Shown here: positions 43,916 to 52,452 of the stretch, in pieces | Layout: each line of letters starts with the position of its first letter | How positions within the stretch are numbered: position 1 is the stretch's first letter | Source: Nocardioides piscis | Lineage (GTDB): Bacteria; Actinomycetota; Actinomycetes; Propionibacteriales; Nocardioidaceae | Reading direction: 5' to 3' | Assembly: GCF_011300215.1 (NCBI RefSeq) | Contig: NZ_CP049866.1 | Span: 434,001-498,000, forward strand | DNA: 64,000 nucleotides | Notes under the pieces: model-generated | The model's input: the letters and a program-made list of their open reading frames with translations, nothing else | The model's database searches: none | What the model was told of the DNA's origin: nothing | Translations under genes and position numbers: made by a program

Positions 43916-44824
43916 GTGCCAGACGTGCGCAAGGGTTTGCTGTTCGGCACCGCCGCCTATGGGCTGTGGGGGCTCTTCCCGTTGTTCTGGCCACTGCTGG
44001 AGCCCGCGGGCGCCATCGAGATCCTCGGGCACAGGATCGTCTGGACGGCGCTCACTATGCTGGCGCTGGTCGCGTTGTTCCGCCGTACGACTGCCATCCG
44101 GGCCGTCGTGGTCGACCGGCGCGCGCTGAGTCTGTTGACCGTGGCCGCCGCGGTGATCTCGGTCAACTGGGCGACCTACATCTGGGGCGTGAACAACGGG
44201 CGGGTGATCGAGGCGTCGTTGGGCTACTTCATCAACCCGCTCGTGACGGTGCTGATGGGCGTCTTCATCCTCGGCGAGAGCCTGCGCCGGCTCCAGTGGC
44301 TGGCGCTCGGGGTCGCGTCGGTCGCGGTCGTGGTGCTGACCATCGACTACGGTCACCCGCCGTGGGTCGCGCTGGTGCTGGCGTTCTCGTTCGGCACCTA
44401 CGGTCTGGCCAAGAAGCAGGCCGGCGTCGGTCCCGTCGAGAGCCTCACCGTCGAGGCGGTCGTCCTGGCCCCGGTGGCGGCGGCCTATCTCGCGTGGTTG
44501 GCCTTCACCGGCGCGTCGACCTTCGGTCACAGCGGCGGTGGGCATGCGCTGCTGATGGCCGCGACCGGCATCGTGACGGCGATCCCCCTGATGTTGTTCG
44601 GGGCGGCGGCGATCCGCGTCCCGCTCGTGGCGCTGGGGCTGCTGCAATACCTGGCACCGGTGATCCAGTTCGCCCTGGGCGTCCTGCTGTTCCGCGAGGA
44701 CATGCCCGTCGCCCGGTGGGTCGGATTCGGCCTGGTGTGGATCGCGTTGACCATGTTCACGGTCGAAGCGATCAACCACCGTCGTCTGCAGCTGCGGCTG
44801 GTCACCGAGGCGTCGGCAGCCTGA
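43916..44824 (+). CDS. rarD: EamA family transporter RarD
   Basis: This 302-residue drug/metabolite transporter has ten predicted helices in two EamA halves. It carries the RarD features GLLFGTAAYGLWGLFPLFWP, EILGHRIVWT, NWATYIWGVNNGRVIEASLG and FINPLVTVLMGVFILGE. E. coli RarD was linked to chloramphenicol sensitivity, and the true cargo is unknown. A longer frame from 43886 is possible, but the -10 box lies inside it. Confidence 0.9.
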   Translation: MPDVRKGLLFGTAAYGLWGLFPLFWPLLEPAGAIEILGHRIVWTALTMLALVALFRRTTAIRAVVVDRRALSLLTVAAAVISVNWATYIWGVNNGRVIEASLGYFINPLVTVLMGVFILGESLRRLQWLALGVASVAVVVLTIDYGHPPWVALVLAFSFGTYGLAKKQAGVGPVESLTVEAVVLAPVAAAYLAWLAFTGASTFGHSGGGHALLMAATGIVTAIPLMLFGAAAIRVPLVALGLLQYLAPVIQFALGVLLFREDMPVARWVGFGLVWIALTMFTVEAINHRRLQLRLVTEASAA

Positions 44825-44917
44825 TCGACTGCCGGACCGACGTGCCGCACGGTCGGCGCTTCACGTCACGACCGTGTTGGGGTCTAGCATTCGCGCTCCC
44901 CCCGAGAGGACCTCCAC

Positions 44918-45214
44918 ATGGCTACTGACTACGACGCATCCCGCAAGACCGAGGACGAACAGAAGGAGGAGAGCCGAGAGGCCCGCCGCCTGACCTCGGG
45001 CGAGCAGGACAAGACCTCAGGAAGAATCGACGAGGACGAGACCGAGCTCGCCGAGTCGTACGAGCTTCCCGGCGCGGACCTCTCCCACGAGGAGCTCGCC
45101 GTCGAGGTCACACCGCGCCAGAACGACGAGTTCACCTGCACGTCGTGCTTCCTCGTCCAGCACGAGTCACGACGGTCCTCACCGGCCGCCGACCTGTGCA
45201 GCGACTGCGCCTGA
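44918..45214 (+). CDS. DUF4193 domain-containing protein
   Basis: This 98-residue acidic protein matches the actinobacterial DUF4193 family: MATDYDASRKTEDEQKEES at the start, a Glu/Asp-rich middle, and a C-terminal zinc-ribbon-like pair of Cys motifs (FTCTSCFLVQH and DLCSDCA). The function is unknown, and a role in transcription has been suggested for such small Cys4 proteins. GAGAGGA precedes the ATG and TAGCAT at 44885-44890 may be its -10. Confidence 0.92.
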   Translation: MATDYDASRKTEDEQKEESREARRLTSGEQDKTSGRIDEDETELAESYELPGADLSHEELAVEVTPRQNDEFTCTSCFLVQHESRRSSPAADLCSDCA

Positions 45215-45236
45215 CGATCCACGGCTCCGGCCCGTC

Positions 45237-46295
45237 TCACGGGGTTGCCAGGACCACGGGTGGCTTCGCGTAGAACAGCGAGGACTCCGAGGGCACGGGC
45301 ACGTCCCACACCTTGCTGGCGCGCTCGCAGGCGCCGGTGATGCTGCAACGGATGATGGCGGCCTTGCCTTCTCCGCTCTGGGCCAAGGTCAGGAAGTGGG
45401 CGTCGTCCTCCCAGGCCGTGTCCTTGTCGAGCCGCCCCACGAGGCTCGACTGCTGTTCTGCAGATCGTCCGTCGACCACCCACCATCGAGGCGTTCCTGC
45501 CGCGTCGAAATAGGTGTACGTCGCTGTCGCATGTCGCCCGTCCGGCGACCACTCGTGGGGATAGACCCGACAACTCCGCCACAACGTTCGCGCCGGGCGG
45601 GACAGCACCGCGACCCGGTTGCAGAACTCCCCTGCGCCGGGCTGCTCGAACACGACCCGGTCGAGTCGGAGGTCGGCGCCCACGGCGGCCTGGTCGTGGA
45701 CGCGAGCCAGGGTGTCAGGCTGGTAGCTCCACCACACCGTGACGGGGCGGTGCCAGCCGGCACGTCTGCCGATCAGGGCTCGGTGGTCGGTGATGTCGAC
45801 CAGGTTGGCGTGCCGCAGCTCACGCTGCGCGACGACCTCCCCGGTCCTCGGCCGGGACACGGTGATGACCGTGCGGAGGCCGTCCGGGGTGGACGGGAGC
45901 TGGACGGCGACGCTCCTGCCGCTCTCGGACACCGCGACAGGCATCAGCCCCTGCGACCGGGCGACGACGCGCTGGCCGCCGTCGCGCGTGATGTAGACCA
46001 AGCGGGTCCATCCGCGAGGGCCGACGTCGTGGTCACGGACGAGATAGCCGCCGTCGACGACCCACAGGGCCTGGTGCTGGCCACGTCTCGTCGCCGGAGT
46101 CGTCTGGTCGCCGTCCCTGATGGTGTCGCGCACCATGTGCACGATCGCCGGGTCCGCTCCGCGCGGCAGCGCGGCCGGGTCGATGTCGGACGGTGCGGCG
46201 CCCGAGAGCCCAGGGACGAGCGCGAGAGCAGTGAAGGCGATCGCGGCCACGGCGATACGCCGGGCAGCTCCCGTGTGCTTGCCGTGGTGGGTCAT
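45237..46295 (-). CDS. Exported propeller-like protein of unknown function
   Basis: This 352-residue protein starts at ATG 46295, preceded by AGGAGGAG. It has a signal peptide ending near GLSGAAP. The mature part has repeated strand patterns such as GGYLVRDHDVGPRGWTRLVY, GQRVVARSQGLMPVAVSESG, YPHEWSPDGRHATATYTYFD and AWEDDAHFLTLAQSGEGKA. These are typical of WD40/TolB-like beta-propellers, although no named family is certain. Three or four Cys may form disulfides. It is a likely cell-surface protein. Confidence 0.75.
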   Translation of the reverse strand: MTHHGKHTGAARRIAVAAIAFTALALVPGLSGAAPSDIDPAALPRGADPAIVHMVRDTIRDGDQTTPATRRGQHQALWVVDGGYLVRDHDVGPRGWTRLVYITRDGGQRVVARSQGLMPVAVSESGRSVAVQLPSTPDGLRTVITVSRPRTGEVVAQRELRHANLVDITDHRALIGRRAGWHRPVTVWWSYQPDTLARVHDQAAVGADLRLDRVVFEQPGAGEFCNRVAVLSRPARTLWRSCRVYPHEWSPDGRHATATYTYFDAAGTPRWWVVDGRSAEQQSSLVGRLDKDTAWEDDAHFLTLAQSGEGKAAIIRCSITGACERASKVWDVPVPSESSLFYAKPPVVLATP

Positions 46296-46397
46296 GTCTC
46301 CTCCTGAGAGGTGTTCACTCCCACAGCGTGCGCCCGCCGGCACAGCGCGGGGCAGTGCCCAATGGCCCCTTCCGGTGCAAGTCGGGGCCCTTCGGAC

Positions 46398-47690
46398 TCA
46401 CTCCTGCCTCGGACCCCGCGCCTCGTTCTCCGCCGCCCGCCGCTGAAGCACAGCTCTCTCGCCCTCGTTGCGGGTGCGGGCGGCCGCATCGGCGAACGCC
46501 TCGGCCGCCTGCGCGTGCAACCCGGCGCGCTCGAGCAGGTCGCCGCGCACACTCGCAACAAGAGGGGAGTCGCCCAGCGCCGCGGGGTCCAGTGCCTCGA
46601 GCACGGCAAGGCCCGCATCAGGACCGGACGCCCGCCCGTGGGCGACCGCCCGGTTGACCTCGACCACGGGTCCGGGCGCAGCACCTGACAAGACGTCGTA
46701 CAAGGCCGCGATTCGATGCCAGTCGGTGTCCTCGGCCTGCTCCGCCCTGGCGTGCTGCTCGGCGATCGCGGCCTGGAGGAAGTACTTGCCGACCGGCTTC
46801 CCGCGGGCGGCAAGCACCTCGGCTCGCCGCAGGGCCGCCAGCCCTCGCCGGATCATCAGCTGGTCCCACCGGTTCCGGTCCTGCTGCTCCAGCAGGACCG
46901 CGCCGCCGCGCCCGTCGAGGCGTGCCCTCATCCGCGAGCCCTGCAGCTCCAGCAGCGCCTGGAGCCCCAGCACCTCGGGTTCGTCGGGCGCAAGCGCGGC
47001 CAGCATCCGTGCCAGCCTCGTCGCCTCGCCCGTGAGCTCGGGACGTGTCCAGCTCTCGCCGGCGGTTGCGGTGTAGCCCTCGTTGAAGATCAGGTAGATC
47101 ACGGCCATCACGTCGTCGAGGCGCCTGGTCCGTTCCTCCCCCGTCGGCAGGTCGAGCTCGGCGCGCACCTCGGCCAGGGTCTTCTTGGCTCTCGAGATGC
47201 GCTGACCCATGGTCGACTCGGTGGTCAGGAACCCGCGCGCGATCTCGGCCGTGGTCAGCCCTCCCACCAGCCGCAGCGTCAGCGCCGCGCGCGACTCGGC
47301 GGTCAGGGAGGGATGGCAGGACAAGAAGATGAGCCGAAGGACGTCATCCTCGATGTGGTCGATCGCGCCGACGAAGTCGGGCACCTCGTCCTCCCCTCCA
47401 CGGCTGGCGCCCTCGACCTCCGCGACCTTCCGGCGCAGGTTGTCGGCGCGGCGGAAGTGGTCGATGCCGCGCCGCTTGGCGGTCGTCATCAACCATGCGG
47501 TCGGGTTGTCCGGGACACCGGTCGTGGGCCACTGCTCGAGCGCGGCCACGAGGGCGTCCTGCGCCAGGTCGGCGGCGAGCTCGACGTCGCGGGTCATCCG
47601 GGTGAGGGCGCCGACGAGGCGGGCCGAGTCGGCCCGCCACGCGGCATGGACGGCTTCGATCGGGTCGTCCGTCCTGGTGTGTGCCGGCAC
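46398..47690 (-). CDS. ECF42-type RNA polymerase sigma factor with C-terminal TPR-like domain
   Basis: This 430-residue protein has sigma region 2 (DLAQDALVAALEQWPTTGVP, NPTAWLMTTAKRRGID) and sigma region 4 (AALTLRLVGGLTTAEIARGF). A C-terminal ~220-residue helical extension includes MAVIYLIFNEGYTATAG, GLQALLELQGSRMRARLDGR and repeated TPR-like helices. This is the ECF42 layout, in which the extension is required for activity and there is no anti-sigma factor. The DGPF gene lies immediately upstream, the usual partner. A GTG start with leaderless -10 TACGCT is present. Target genes are probably few. Confidence 0.93.
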   Translation of the reverse strand: MPAHTRTDDPIEAVHAAWRADSARLVGALTRMTRDVELAADLAQDALVAALEQWPTTGVPDNPTAWLMTTAKRRGIDHFRRADNLRRKVAEVEGASRGGEDEVPDFVGAIDHIEDDVLRLIFLSCHPSLTAESRAALTLRLVGGLTTAEIARGFLTTESTMGQRISRAKKTLAEVRAELDLPTGEERTRRLDDVMAVIYLIFNEGYTATAGESWTRPELTGEATRLARMLAALAPDEPEVLGLQALLELQGSRMRARLDGRGGAVLLEQQDRNRWDQLMIRRGLAALRRAEVLAARGKPVGKYFLQAAIAEQHARAEQAEDTDWHRIAALYDVLSGAAPGPVVEVNRAVAHGRASGPDAGLAVLEALDPAALGDSPLVASVRGDLLERAGLHAQAAEAFADAAARTRNEGERAVLQRRAAENEARGPRQE

Positions 47691-47696
47691 GGTGCC

Positions 47697-47702
47697 AGCG
47701 TA
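47697..47702 (-). promoter_or_regulatory. -10 box TACGCT for the ECF sigma gene
   Basis: TACGCT ends 6 nt before GTG 47690. It gives the sigma gene a possible separate leaderless promoter in the 23-bp gap after the DGPF gene. Confidence 0.4.
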
Positions 47703-47713
47703 GTGAGTCCTGC

Positions 47714-48088
47714 TCAGGCGTCGGGTGCCTCAGGGCCGTCGGAGATCTGCCGCAGCGTCGCGACCACGGTGACCTCCGGCCAGTGCTTCGCGTGCAGCTC
47801 GGCGAACTCCTGCTGGTCGGCCACAGCCGCCTCGAGGCTGTCGTACTGCAACAGGGACCATCCGCCGACGATCTCCTTGGCCTCGGCGTAGGGGCCGTCG
47901 ACGCGGCTGACCTCGCCCTGGCGGACCACGAAGTTCACCGCGTCCTCGGTCCCGTAGAGGCCACCGCCGTCGATGAAGGTGCCGTTGCCGGCTCGTTCGC
48001 CGATGTAGTCGCCCATCGCGTCCATCAGGGCCTGGGGAGGCATGCCGATGCCCTCTTCCATCCTGACGAATCCCATGAAACGTGGCAT
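47714..48088 (-). CDS. YCII-related DGPF-domain protein
   Basis: This 124-residue protein of the YCII superfamily has FMGFVRMEEGIGMPPQALMD, the DGPF motif as DGPYAEAKEIVGGW, and a closing HAKHWPEVTVVATLRQI. DGPF proteins are almost always encoded with ECF42 sigma factors and are the main genes they activate. The biochemical function is unknown. ATG 48088 is preceded by GCAGGAG and by a matching ECF42 promoter. Confidence 0.92.
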   Translation of the reverse strand: MPRFMGFVRMEEGIGMPPQALMDAMGDYIGERAGNGTFIDGGGLYGTEDAVNFVVRQGEVSRVDGPYAEAKEIVGGWSLLQYDSLEAAVADQQEFAELHAKHWPEVTVVATLRQISDGPEAPDA

Positions 48089-48133
48089 CTCGATCACTCC
48101 TGCTGGTTGTCGGTTGCTGCTTCTCCCACGTAT

Positions 48134-48160
48134 GTCGAACGGCTGCTGCGGTTCTCGACA
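48134..48160 (-). promoter_or_regulatory. Predicted ECF42-type promoter of the DGPF gene
   Basis: On the minus strand TGTCGA (48155-48160) is followed after exactly 17 nt by CGAC (48134-48137). This matches the ECF42 consensus described for Streptomyces, TGTCGA at -35 and CGA/TC at -10. It implies that the ECF factor activates its own partner gene. Confidence 0.65.
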
Positions 48161-48242
48161 TCGCCGGTGAGAATTCTTTTCCGACAGCAGGCCAGGGCGT
48201 CGGCTCAACACCGCTCGGCCCTGGTGAAGCGCAGGGGCGCGC

Positions 48243-49250
48243 TCAGGCAGAGCGGGTGGCCACGATGTCGGCGAAGGCTTCGAGCGCGGCACGCACCGAG
48301 CCTGGTTGCAGGACCGCCAGCAGGGCCTTCGCCGCGTCGGACTGCGCCAGCACGTAGGAGCGCGCCTCGTCCATCGCGGAGTGCTTGCGCAGCAGCTCGA
48401 GCGCCTCGGCGTGCAGGTCGTCGTCAGTGAGGTCGCCGTCGAGCAGCTCCAGCAGGCGGGCGTCACCTGGATCGGTCGACGCGCGAGCCATGAGGACCGG
48501 CAGCGTCGGCACCCCCTCACGCAGGTCGGTGCCGGGGGTCTTGCCGGAGGTCGACGACTCCGAGGCGATGTCGAGGATGTCGTCGGAGAGCTGGAAGGCC
48601 GAGCCGACGATCTCGCCATACTGCTTGAGCGCCGCTCGCACCTCGGCTGTCGCCCCACCGAACATCGCGCCGTACTCGGCGGAGGTGGCGATCAACGAAC
48701 CGGTCTTGCCGGCCACGACCTCGAGGTAGTGGGCCAGCGGGTCCTCTCCTGCAGCGGGCTCCACCGTCTCCAGGATCTGGCCCTCGACCAGCCGCTGGAA
48801 GGTGAGTGCCTGGATCCGCACGGCCTCCGGACCGAGGTCGGCGGTGAGCTCGGAGGATCGGCCGAAGAGGAAGTCGCCGGTGAGGATGGCGACGTGGTTG
48901 TCCCAGCGAGCGTTGGCCGTGTCGGCGCCGCGACGCAGGTCGGCCTCGTCCATCACGTCATCGTGGTAGAGCGAGGCGACGTGGGTGAGCTCGACGACGC
49001 ACGCGGCCGTCAGCACCTCGTCCGCGTCGGGATCGGGACCCGTCTCGGCCGCCAGCAGCACCAGCAGGGGCCGGAACCTCTTGCCGCCGGCCGCCATCAG
49101 GTGAGCGGCGGCCCTGGAGACGTAGTCGGTGCGGCTGTGGCAGTAGCGCTCGAGCATCTCCTCGACCCGCTCGAGACGCTCGGAGAGGCGACGCGCCAGC
49201 TGCTCGTCGACGACTGGGAGCGCCAGCGCTGGCTGGGACGAGGTGGTCAC
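48243..49250 (-). CDS. Polyprenyl diphosphate synthase (menaquinone side chain)
   Basis: This 335-residue trans-prenyltransferase has FARM LYHDDVMDEADLRRG and SARM DDILDIASESSTSGK, with the basic GGKRFRPLLVLL. It condenses isopentenyl units into a long chain, probably the hepta- to nona-prenyl tail of menaquinone. The GTG start overlaps the nuoN stop (GTGA), so it is transcribed with complex I. Streptomyces also places a polyprenyl synthase gene after nuo. The chain length cannot be read reliably here. Confidence 0.92.
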   Translation of the reverse strand: MTTSSQPALALPVVDEQLARRLSERLERVEEMLERYCHSRTDYVSRAAAHLMAAGGKRFRPLLVLLAAETGPDPDADEVLTAACVVELTHVASLYHDDVMDEADLRRGADTANARWDNHVAILTGDFLFGRSSELTADLGPEAVRIQALTFQRLVEGQILETVEPAAGEDPLAHYLEVVAGKTGSLIATSAEYGAMFGGATAEVRAALKQYGEIVGSAFQLSDDILDIASESSTSGKTPGTDLREGVPTLPVLMARASTDPGDARLLELLDGDLTDDDLHAEALELLRKHSAMDEARSYVLAQSDAAKALLAVLQPGSVRAALEAFADIVATRSA

Positions 49251-50839
49251 CTGACGAATTGTCCCGCAAGACCGGCCAGATCCAGCAGCGGCCCCGGGAT
49301 CACCCCGAGGACCAGCGTGGCAGCCGCGCCGACGGCGATGGTCGTCGCCGTGAGCACGGACGGATAGACGACAGTCGGCCCGTCGCCGATCGGGTCGTCG
49401 AAGTACATCGTGCGGATCACCTTGATGTAGAGGTAGGCCGCGATGGCGCTGGCCAGGACAGCCACGACGACCACCGGCCAGGCCCCGGCGGCCAGGGCCA
49501 CCGAGAAGACCGCCAGCTTGCCGACGAAGCCAGAGGTCAGCGGGATGCCGGCCATCGCGAGCAGGAAGAACGCGAAGACACCAGCCACGATCGGGGACTC
49601 CTTCCCGAGCCCGGCCCAGCGGTCGAGCGAGGTCACCTCGCCGCCGGCGTCGCGGACCAGCCCCACGACCGCGAAGGCGCCCAGCGTGGCGAAGCCGTAG
49701 GTCGCGAGGTAGAACAGCACCGCCTGCAGCGCACTGATCTCACCCGCCGCGAGGTCGCTGGTGGCCTGGACACCCAGCACGCCGGTCAGGATGAACCCGG
49801 TGTGGGCCACCGACGAATAGGCGAGGAGTCGCTTGACGTCGGTCTGGGTGACGGCCAGGACCGCCCCCACCACCATGGTCAGGATCGCGACGACCCACAT
49901 CATCGGCTGCCAGGACCAGCGGTCGGAGCCGAATGCGACATAGAACAGGCGCAGGATCGCGCCGAACGCGGCGACCTTGGTGCCGGCCGCCATGAACGCC
50001 GTGACCGGGGTCGGTGCGCCTTGGTAGACGTCCGGGGTCCAGGCATGGAACGGAACCGCTCCGACCTTGAACAGCAGCCCCACCGTGAGCAGGCCCATCC
50101 CGACCAGCAGCAGGCTGCGGTTGGCAGCGTCGTTGCGGACGGCTTCGCCGATGGCCACGAAGTCCATCGAGCCGGCGTAGCCGTAGACCAGCGCGACGCC
50201 GTACAGGAAGAAGCCCGAGGAGAAGGCGCCGAGGAGGAAGTACTTCAGGGCCGCCTCCTGGCTCAGGAGGCGACGGCGACGGGCGAGGCCCGAGAGGAGG
50301 TAGAGAGGGAGGGACAGCACCTCGAGGCCGACGAACATCGTCAGCAGGTCGTTGGCGGCCGGGAAGAGGAGCATCCCGAAGACCGCGAACATCATCAGCG
50401 GGTAGACCTCGGTGTGGTCCAGCCCCTGCTTGGAGGCCTCGCGCTCGGCGTCGCTGCCCGGCAGCGCCGCGGCCTGGGCGGCGAATGCCGAGACCCCGCC
50501 GTCGAGGTGTCGCTCGGCGAAGAGCAGGAGGCCGGCGATCGCCAGGAGCAGCACGAGCCCCCACAGGAACAGGGTGGGTCCGTCGACCGCGATGGTGCCG
50601 CCGAGGGCGAGGATCCCGCGGGCCGCACCCTTGCCGTGGACGGGCGCGTCCTGGGCGATCAGCACCACGAACACCAGTGCAGCGACGAGGCCGACGAGGG
50701 AGAGCACGACCTGCGCGAGGTAGCGGACGGCGCGAGGCGCGAAGGCCTCGATCATGACCCCGACGCAGGCGACGCCGAAGACGACGAGGAGCGGCGCGAG
50801 CTCGAAGTAGTCGACGACTGGCTTCACGAACTCGGTCAT
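49247..50839 (-). CDS. nuoN: NADH-quinone oxidoreductase subunit N
   Basis: This 530-residue membrane subunit is an antiporter-like proton channel with about 14 helices. Family segments include LTMFVGLEVLSLPLYLLSGL, ALKYFLLGAFSSGFFLYGVA, AVPFHAWTPDVYQGAPTPVT and LLAYSSVAHTGFILTGVLG, with the conserved Glu/Lys pair. It overlaps nuoM by 4 bp. The Arg-rich loop ARRRRLLSQEAALKY is typical. Confidence 0.96.
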   Translation of the reverse strand: MTEFVKPVVDYFELAPLLVVFGVACVGVMIEAFAPRAVRYLAQVVLSLVGLVAALVFVVLIAQDAPVHGKGAARGILALGGTIAVDGPTLFLWGLVLLLAIAGLLLFAERHLDGGVSAFAAQAAALPGSDAEREASKQGLDHTEVYPLMMFAVFGMLLFPAANDLLTMFVGLEVLSLPLYLLSGLARRRRLLSQEAALKYFLLGAFSSGFFLYGVALVYGYAGSMDFVAIGEAVRNDAANRSLLLVGMGLLTVGLLFKVGAVPFHAWTPDVYQGAPTPVTAFMAAGTKVAAFGAILRLFYVAFGSDRWSWQPMMWVVAILTMVVGAVLAVTQTDVKRLLAYSSVAHTGFILTGVLGVQATSDLAAGEISALQAVLFYLATYGFATLGAFAVVGLVRDAGGEVTSLDRWAGLGKESPIVAGVFAFFLLAMAGIPLTSGFVGKLAVFSVALAAGAWPVVVVAVLASAIAAYLYIKVIRTMYFDDPIGDGPTVVYPSVLTATTIAVGAAATLVLGVIPGPLLDLAGLAGQFVR

Positions 50840-52452
50840 GGGTGGCCTCCCTGCGAGCTGACCGAACCCGTGACGGTCGGCGGGGCGTCAGTGACACCGA
50901 CGTCGCTCATGACGTCGGTGACGTGTGGATTGATGACGTCGAGCAGCGGCATCGGTGCCAGCCCGAACAGGACGAGCGCGAGCAGCAGCGGCGCGAGCGT
51001 CCCGATCTCTCGGGCGTCGAGGTCACGCATCGCGACCGGGGTCGCGCCGGACGAGACAGCCGTCGGGCCGGACGGAACAGCCGTCGCGCCGGACGGGACG
51101 CCGGTCGCGGGCCCGGCCACGTCGACCTTCGGACCGGTCATCGTGCGCTGGTAGAGCCACAGCACATAGATCGCGGCCAGCACGATCGCAGTGACGGCGA
51201 CGGCCCCGGCCCACCACGCGTGGTCGAAGGCGGCGATGATCACGAGCATCTCGGACACGAACGGGGAGAGCCCGGGCAGTCCCGCTGCGGCCAGTCCGGC
51301 GATCAGCAGCGTGCCGGCCAGCACCGGTGCCACGGTCTCGGCACCGCCCGCCATGGCACGGATGGAGGCGGTGCCCCGACGGCGGACGAGATAGCCGGCG
51401 ACGAGGAACAGCGCGGCCGTGCCGATGCCGTGGTTGACCATGTAGAGGATCGACCCAGCGATCCCCTGGCTGGAGAAGACGAAGATCCCGAGCACGATGA
51501 ACCCGAAGTGGGACAGCGACGTGAGTCCGATCAGGCGCAGGATGTCGTCCTGGCCGATGGCCACCAGGGCGCCGTAGACGATCGAGATCAGCGCGAGCAC
51601 CACGACGAACGGCGTGGCCCACTGGGAGGCGTCGGGCAGGAGCCCGAGGCAGAAGCGCAGCATGCCGAACGTGCCGATCTTGTCGAGCACGCAGACCAGG
51701 AGCACGGACGTGCCGGTGGTCGCCTTCTCGGTGGTGTCGGCCAGCCAGGTGTGCACCGGGAACATCGGTGCCTTGATCGCGAAGGCGATGAAGAAGCCGA
51801 GGAACAACCAGCGCTGGGTGACCGGGTCGATGTCGAGCGCAGCCAGGTCGGAGAGCAGGAACGACGGGTTGCCCTGGTTGGCCGAGACGACATAGAGGCC
51901 GATGACCGAGGCGAGCATGACGAGCCCGCCGGCCAGCTGGTAGATCAGGAACTTGGTCGCCGCGCGGCCGCGCCCCGAGCGGCCGAAGCCGCCGATCAGG
52001 AAGTAGGCGGGGATCAGCGTCGCCTCGAAGACGACGTAGAACAAGAACACGTCGGTGGCGGTGAAGACCGCGAGCGACATCGCCTCGAGCGCGAGGACCC
52101 AAGCCACGAAGCTGCGGCTGCCGCCGTTGCCAGCCTCGTCGGCCTCGTGCCACGACGCCACCAGCACGATCGGCACCAGGACGGTCGTCAGCAGCACCAT
52201 CAGCAGGCCGAGACCGTCGAGGCCCAGGGCGTAGTGGACTCCGAGCGCCTCGATCCAGGCGTGCGTCTCGGTGAGCTGCATGCCCCCGTCGAGGGTGTAT
52301 GACGACAGCGCCGCCGCCGCGGCCCAGAGCAACGCGGCACCCGCGAAGCCGAGGCCCACCAGCCGGGCCATCCCTGCGGGCAGGAAGGCCGTCAGGATCG
52401 CGCCGACAAGGGGGATCGCGATCAGTACGGAGAGGACAGGGAGGTCGTTCAC
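50836..52452 (-). CDS. nuoM: NADH-quinone oxidoreductase subunit M
   Basis: This 538-residue antiporter-like subunit of complex I has [35 protein letters not shown] with the channel Glu, and [20 protein letters not shown] with the channel Lys. It is slightly longer than average because of a hydrophilic insert of tandem PSGATAV-like units near residue 460. GTG start overlaps the nuoL stop (GTGA). The larger frame seen upstream is antisense to no gene and is merely read-through of the nuoL region. Confidence 0.96.
   Translation of the reverse strand: MNDLPVLSVLIAIPLVGAILTAFLPAGMARLVGLGFAGAALLWAAAAALSSYTLDGGMQLTETHAWIEALGVHYALGLDGLGLLMVLLTTVLVPIVLVASWHEADEAGNGGSRSFVAWVLALEAMSLAVFTATDVFLFYVVFEATLIPAYFLIGGFGRSGRGRAATKFLIYQLAGGLVMLASVIGLYVVSANQGNPSFLLSDLAALDIDPVTQRWLFLGFFIAFAIKAPMFPVHTWLADTTEKATTGTSVLLVCVLDKIGTFGMLRFCLGLLPDASQWATPFVVVLALISIVYGALVAIGQDDILRLIGLTSLSHFGFIVLGIFVFSSQGIAGSILYMVNHGIGTAALFLVAGYLVRRRGTASIRAMAGGAETVAPVLAGTLLIAGLAAAGLPGLSPFVSEMLVIIAAFDHAWWAGAVAVTAIVLAAIYVLWLYQRTMTGPKVDVAGPATGVPSGATAVPSGPTAVSSGATPVAMRDLDAREIGTLAPLLLALVLFGLAPMPLLDVINPHVTDVMSDVGVTDAPPTVTGSVSSQGGHP
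51041..51103. repeat. Three 21-bp tandem repeats inside nuoM
   Basis: Units start at 51041, 51062 and 51083 and encode 7-residue repeats of the type VPSGATA / VPSGPTA / VSSGATP. They sit in a loop between transmembrane helices near the C-terminus and are likely to vary between strains. Confidence 0.75.
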
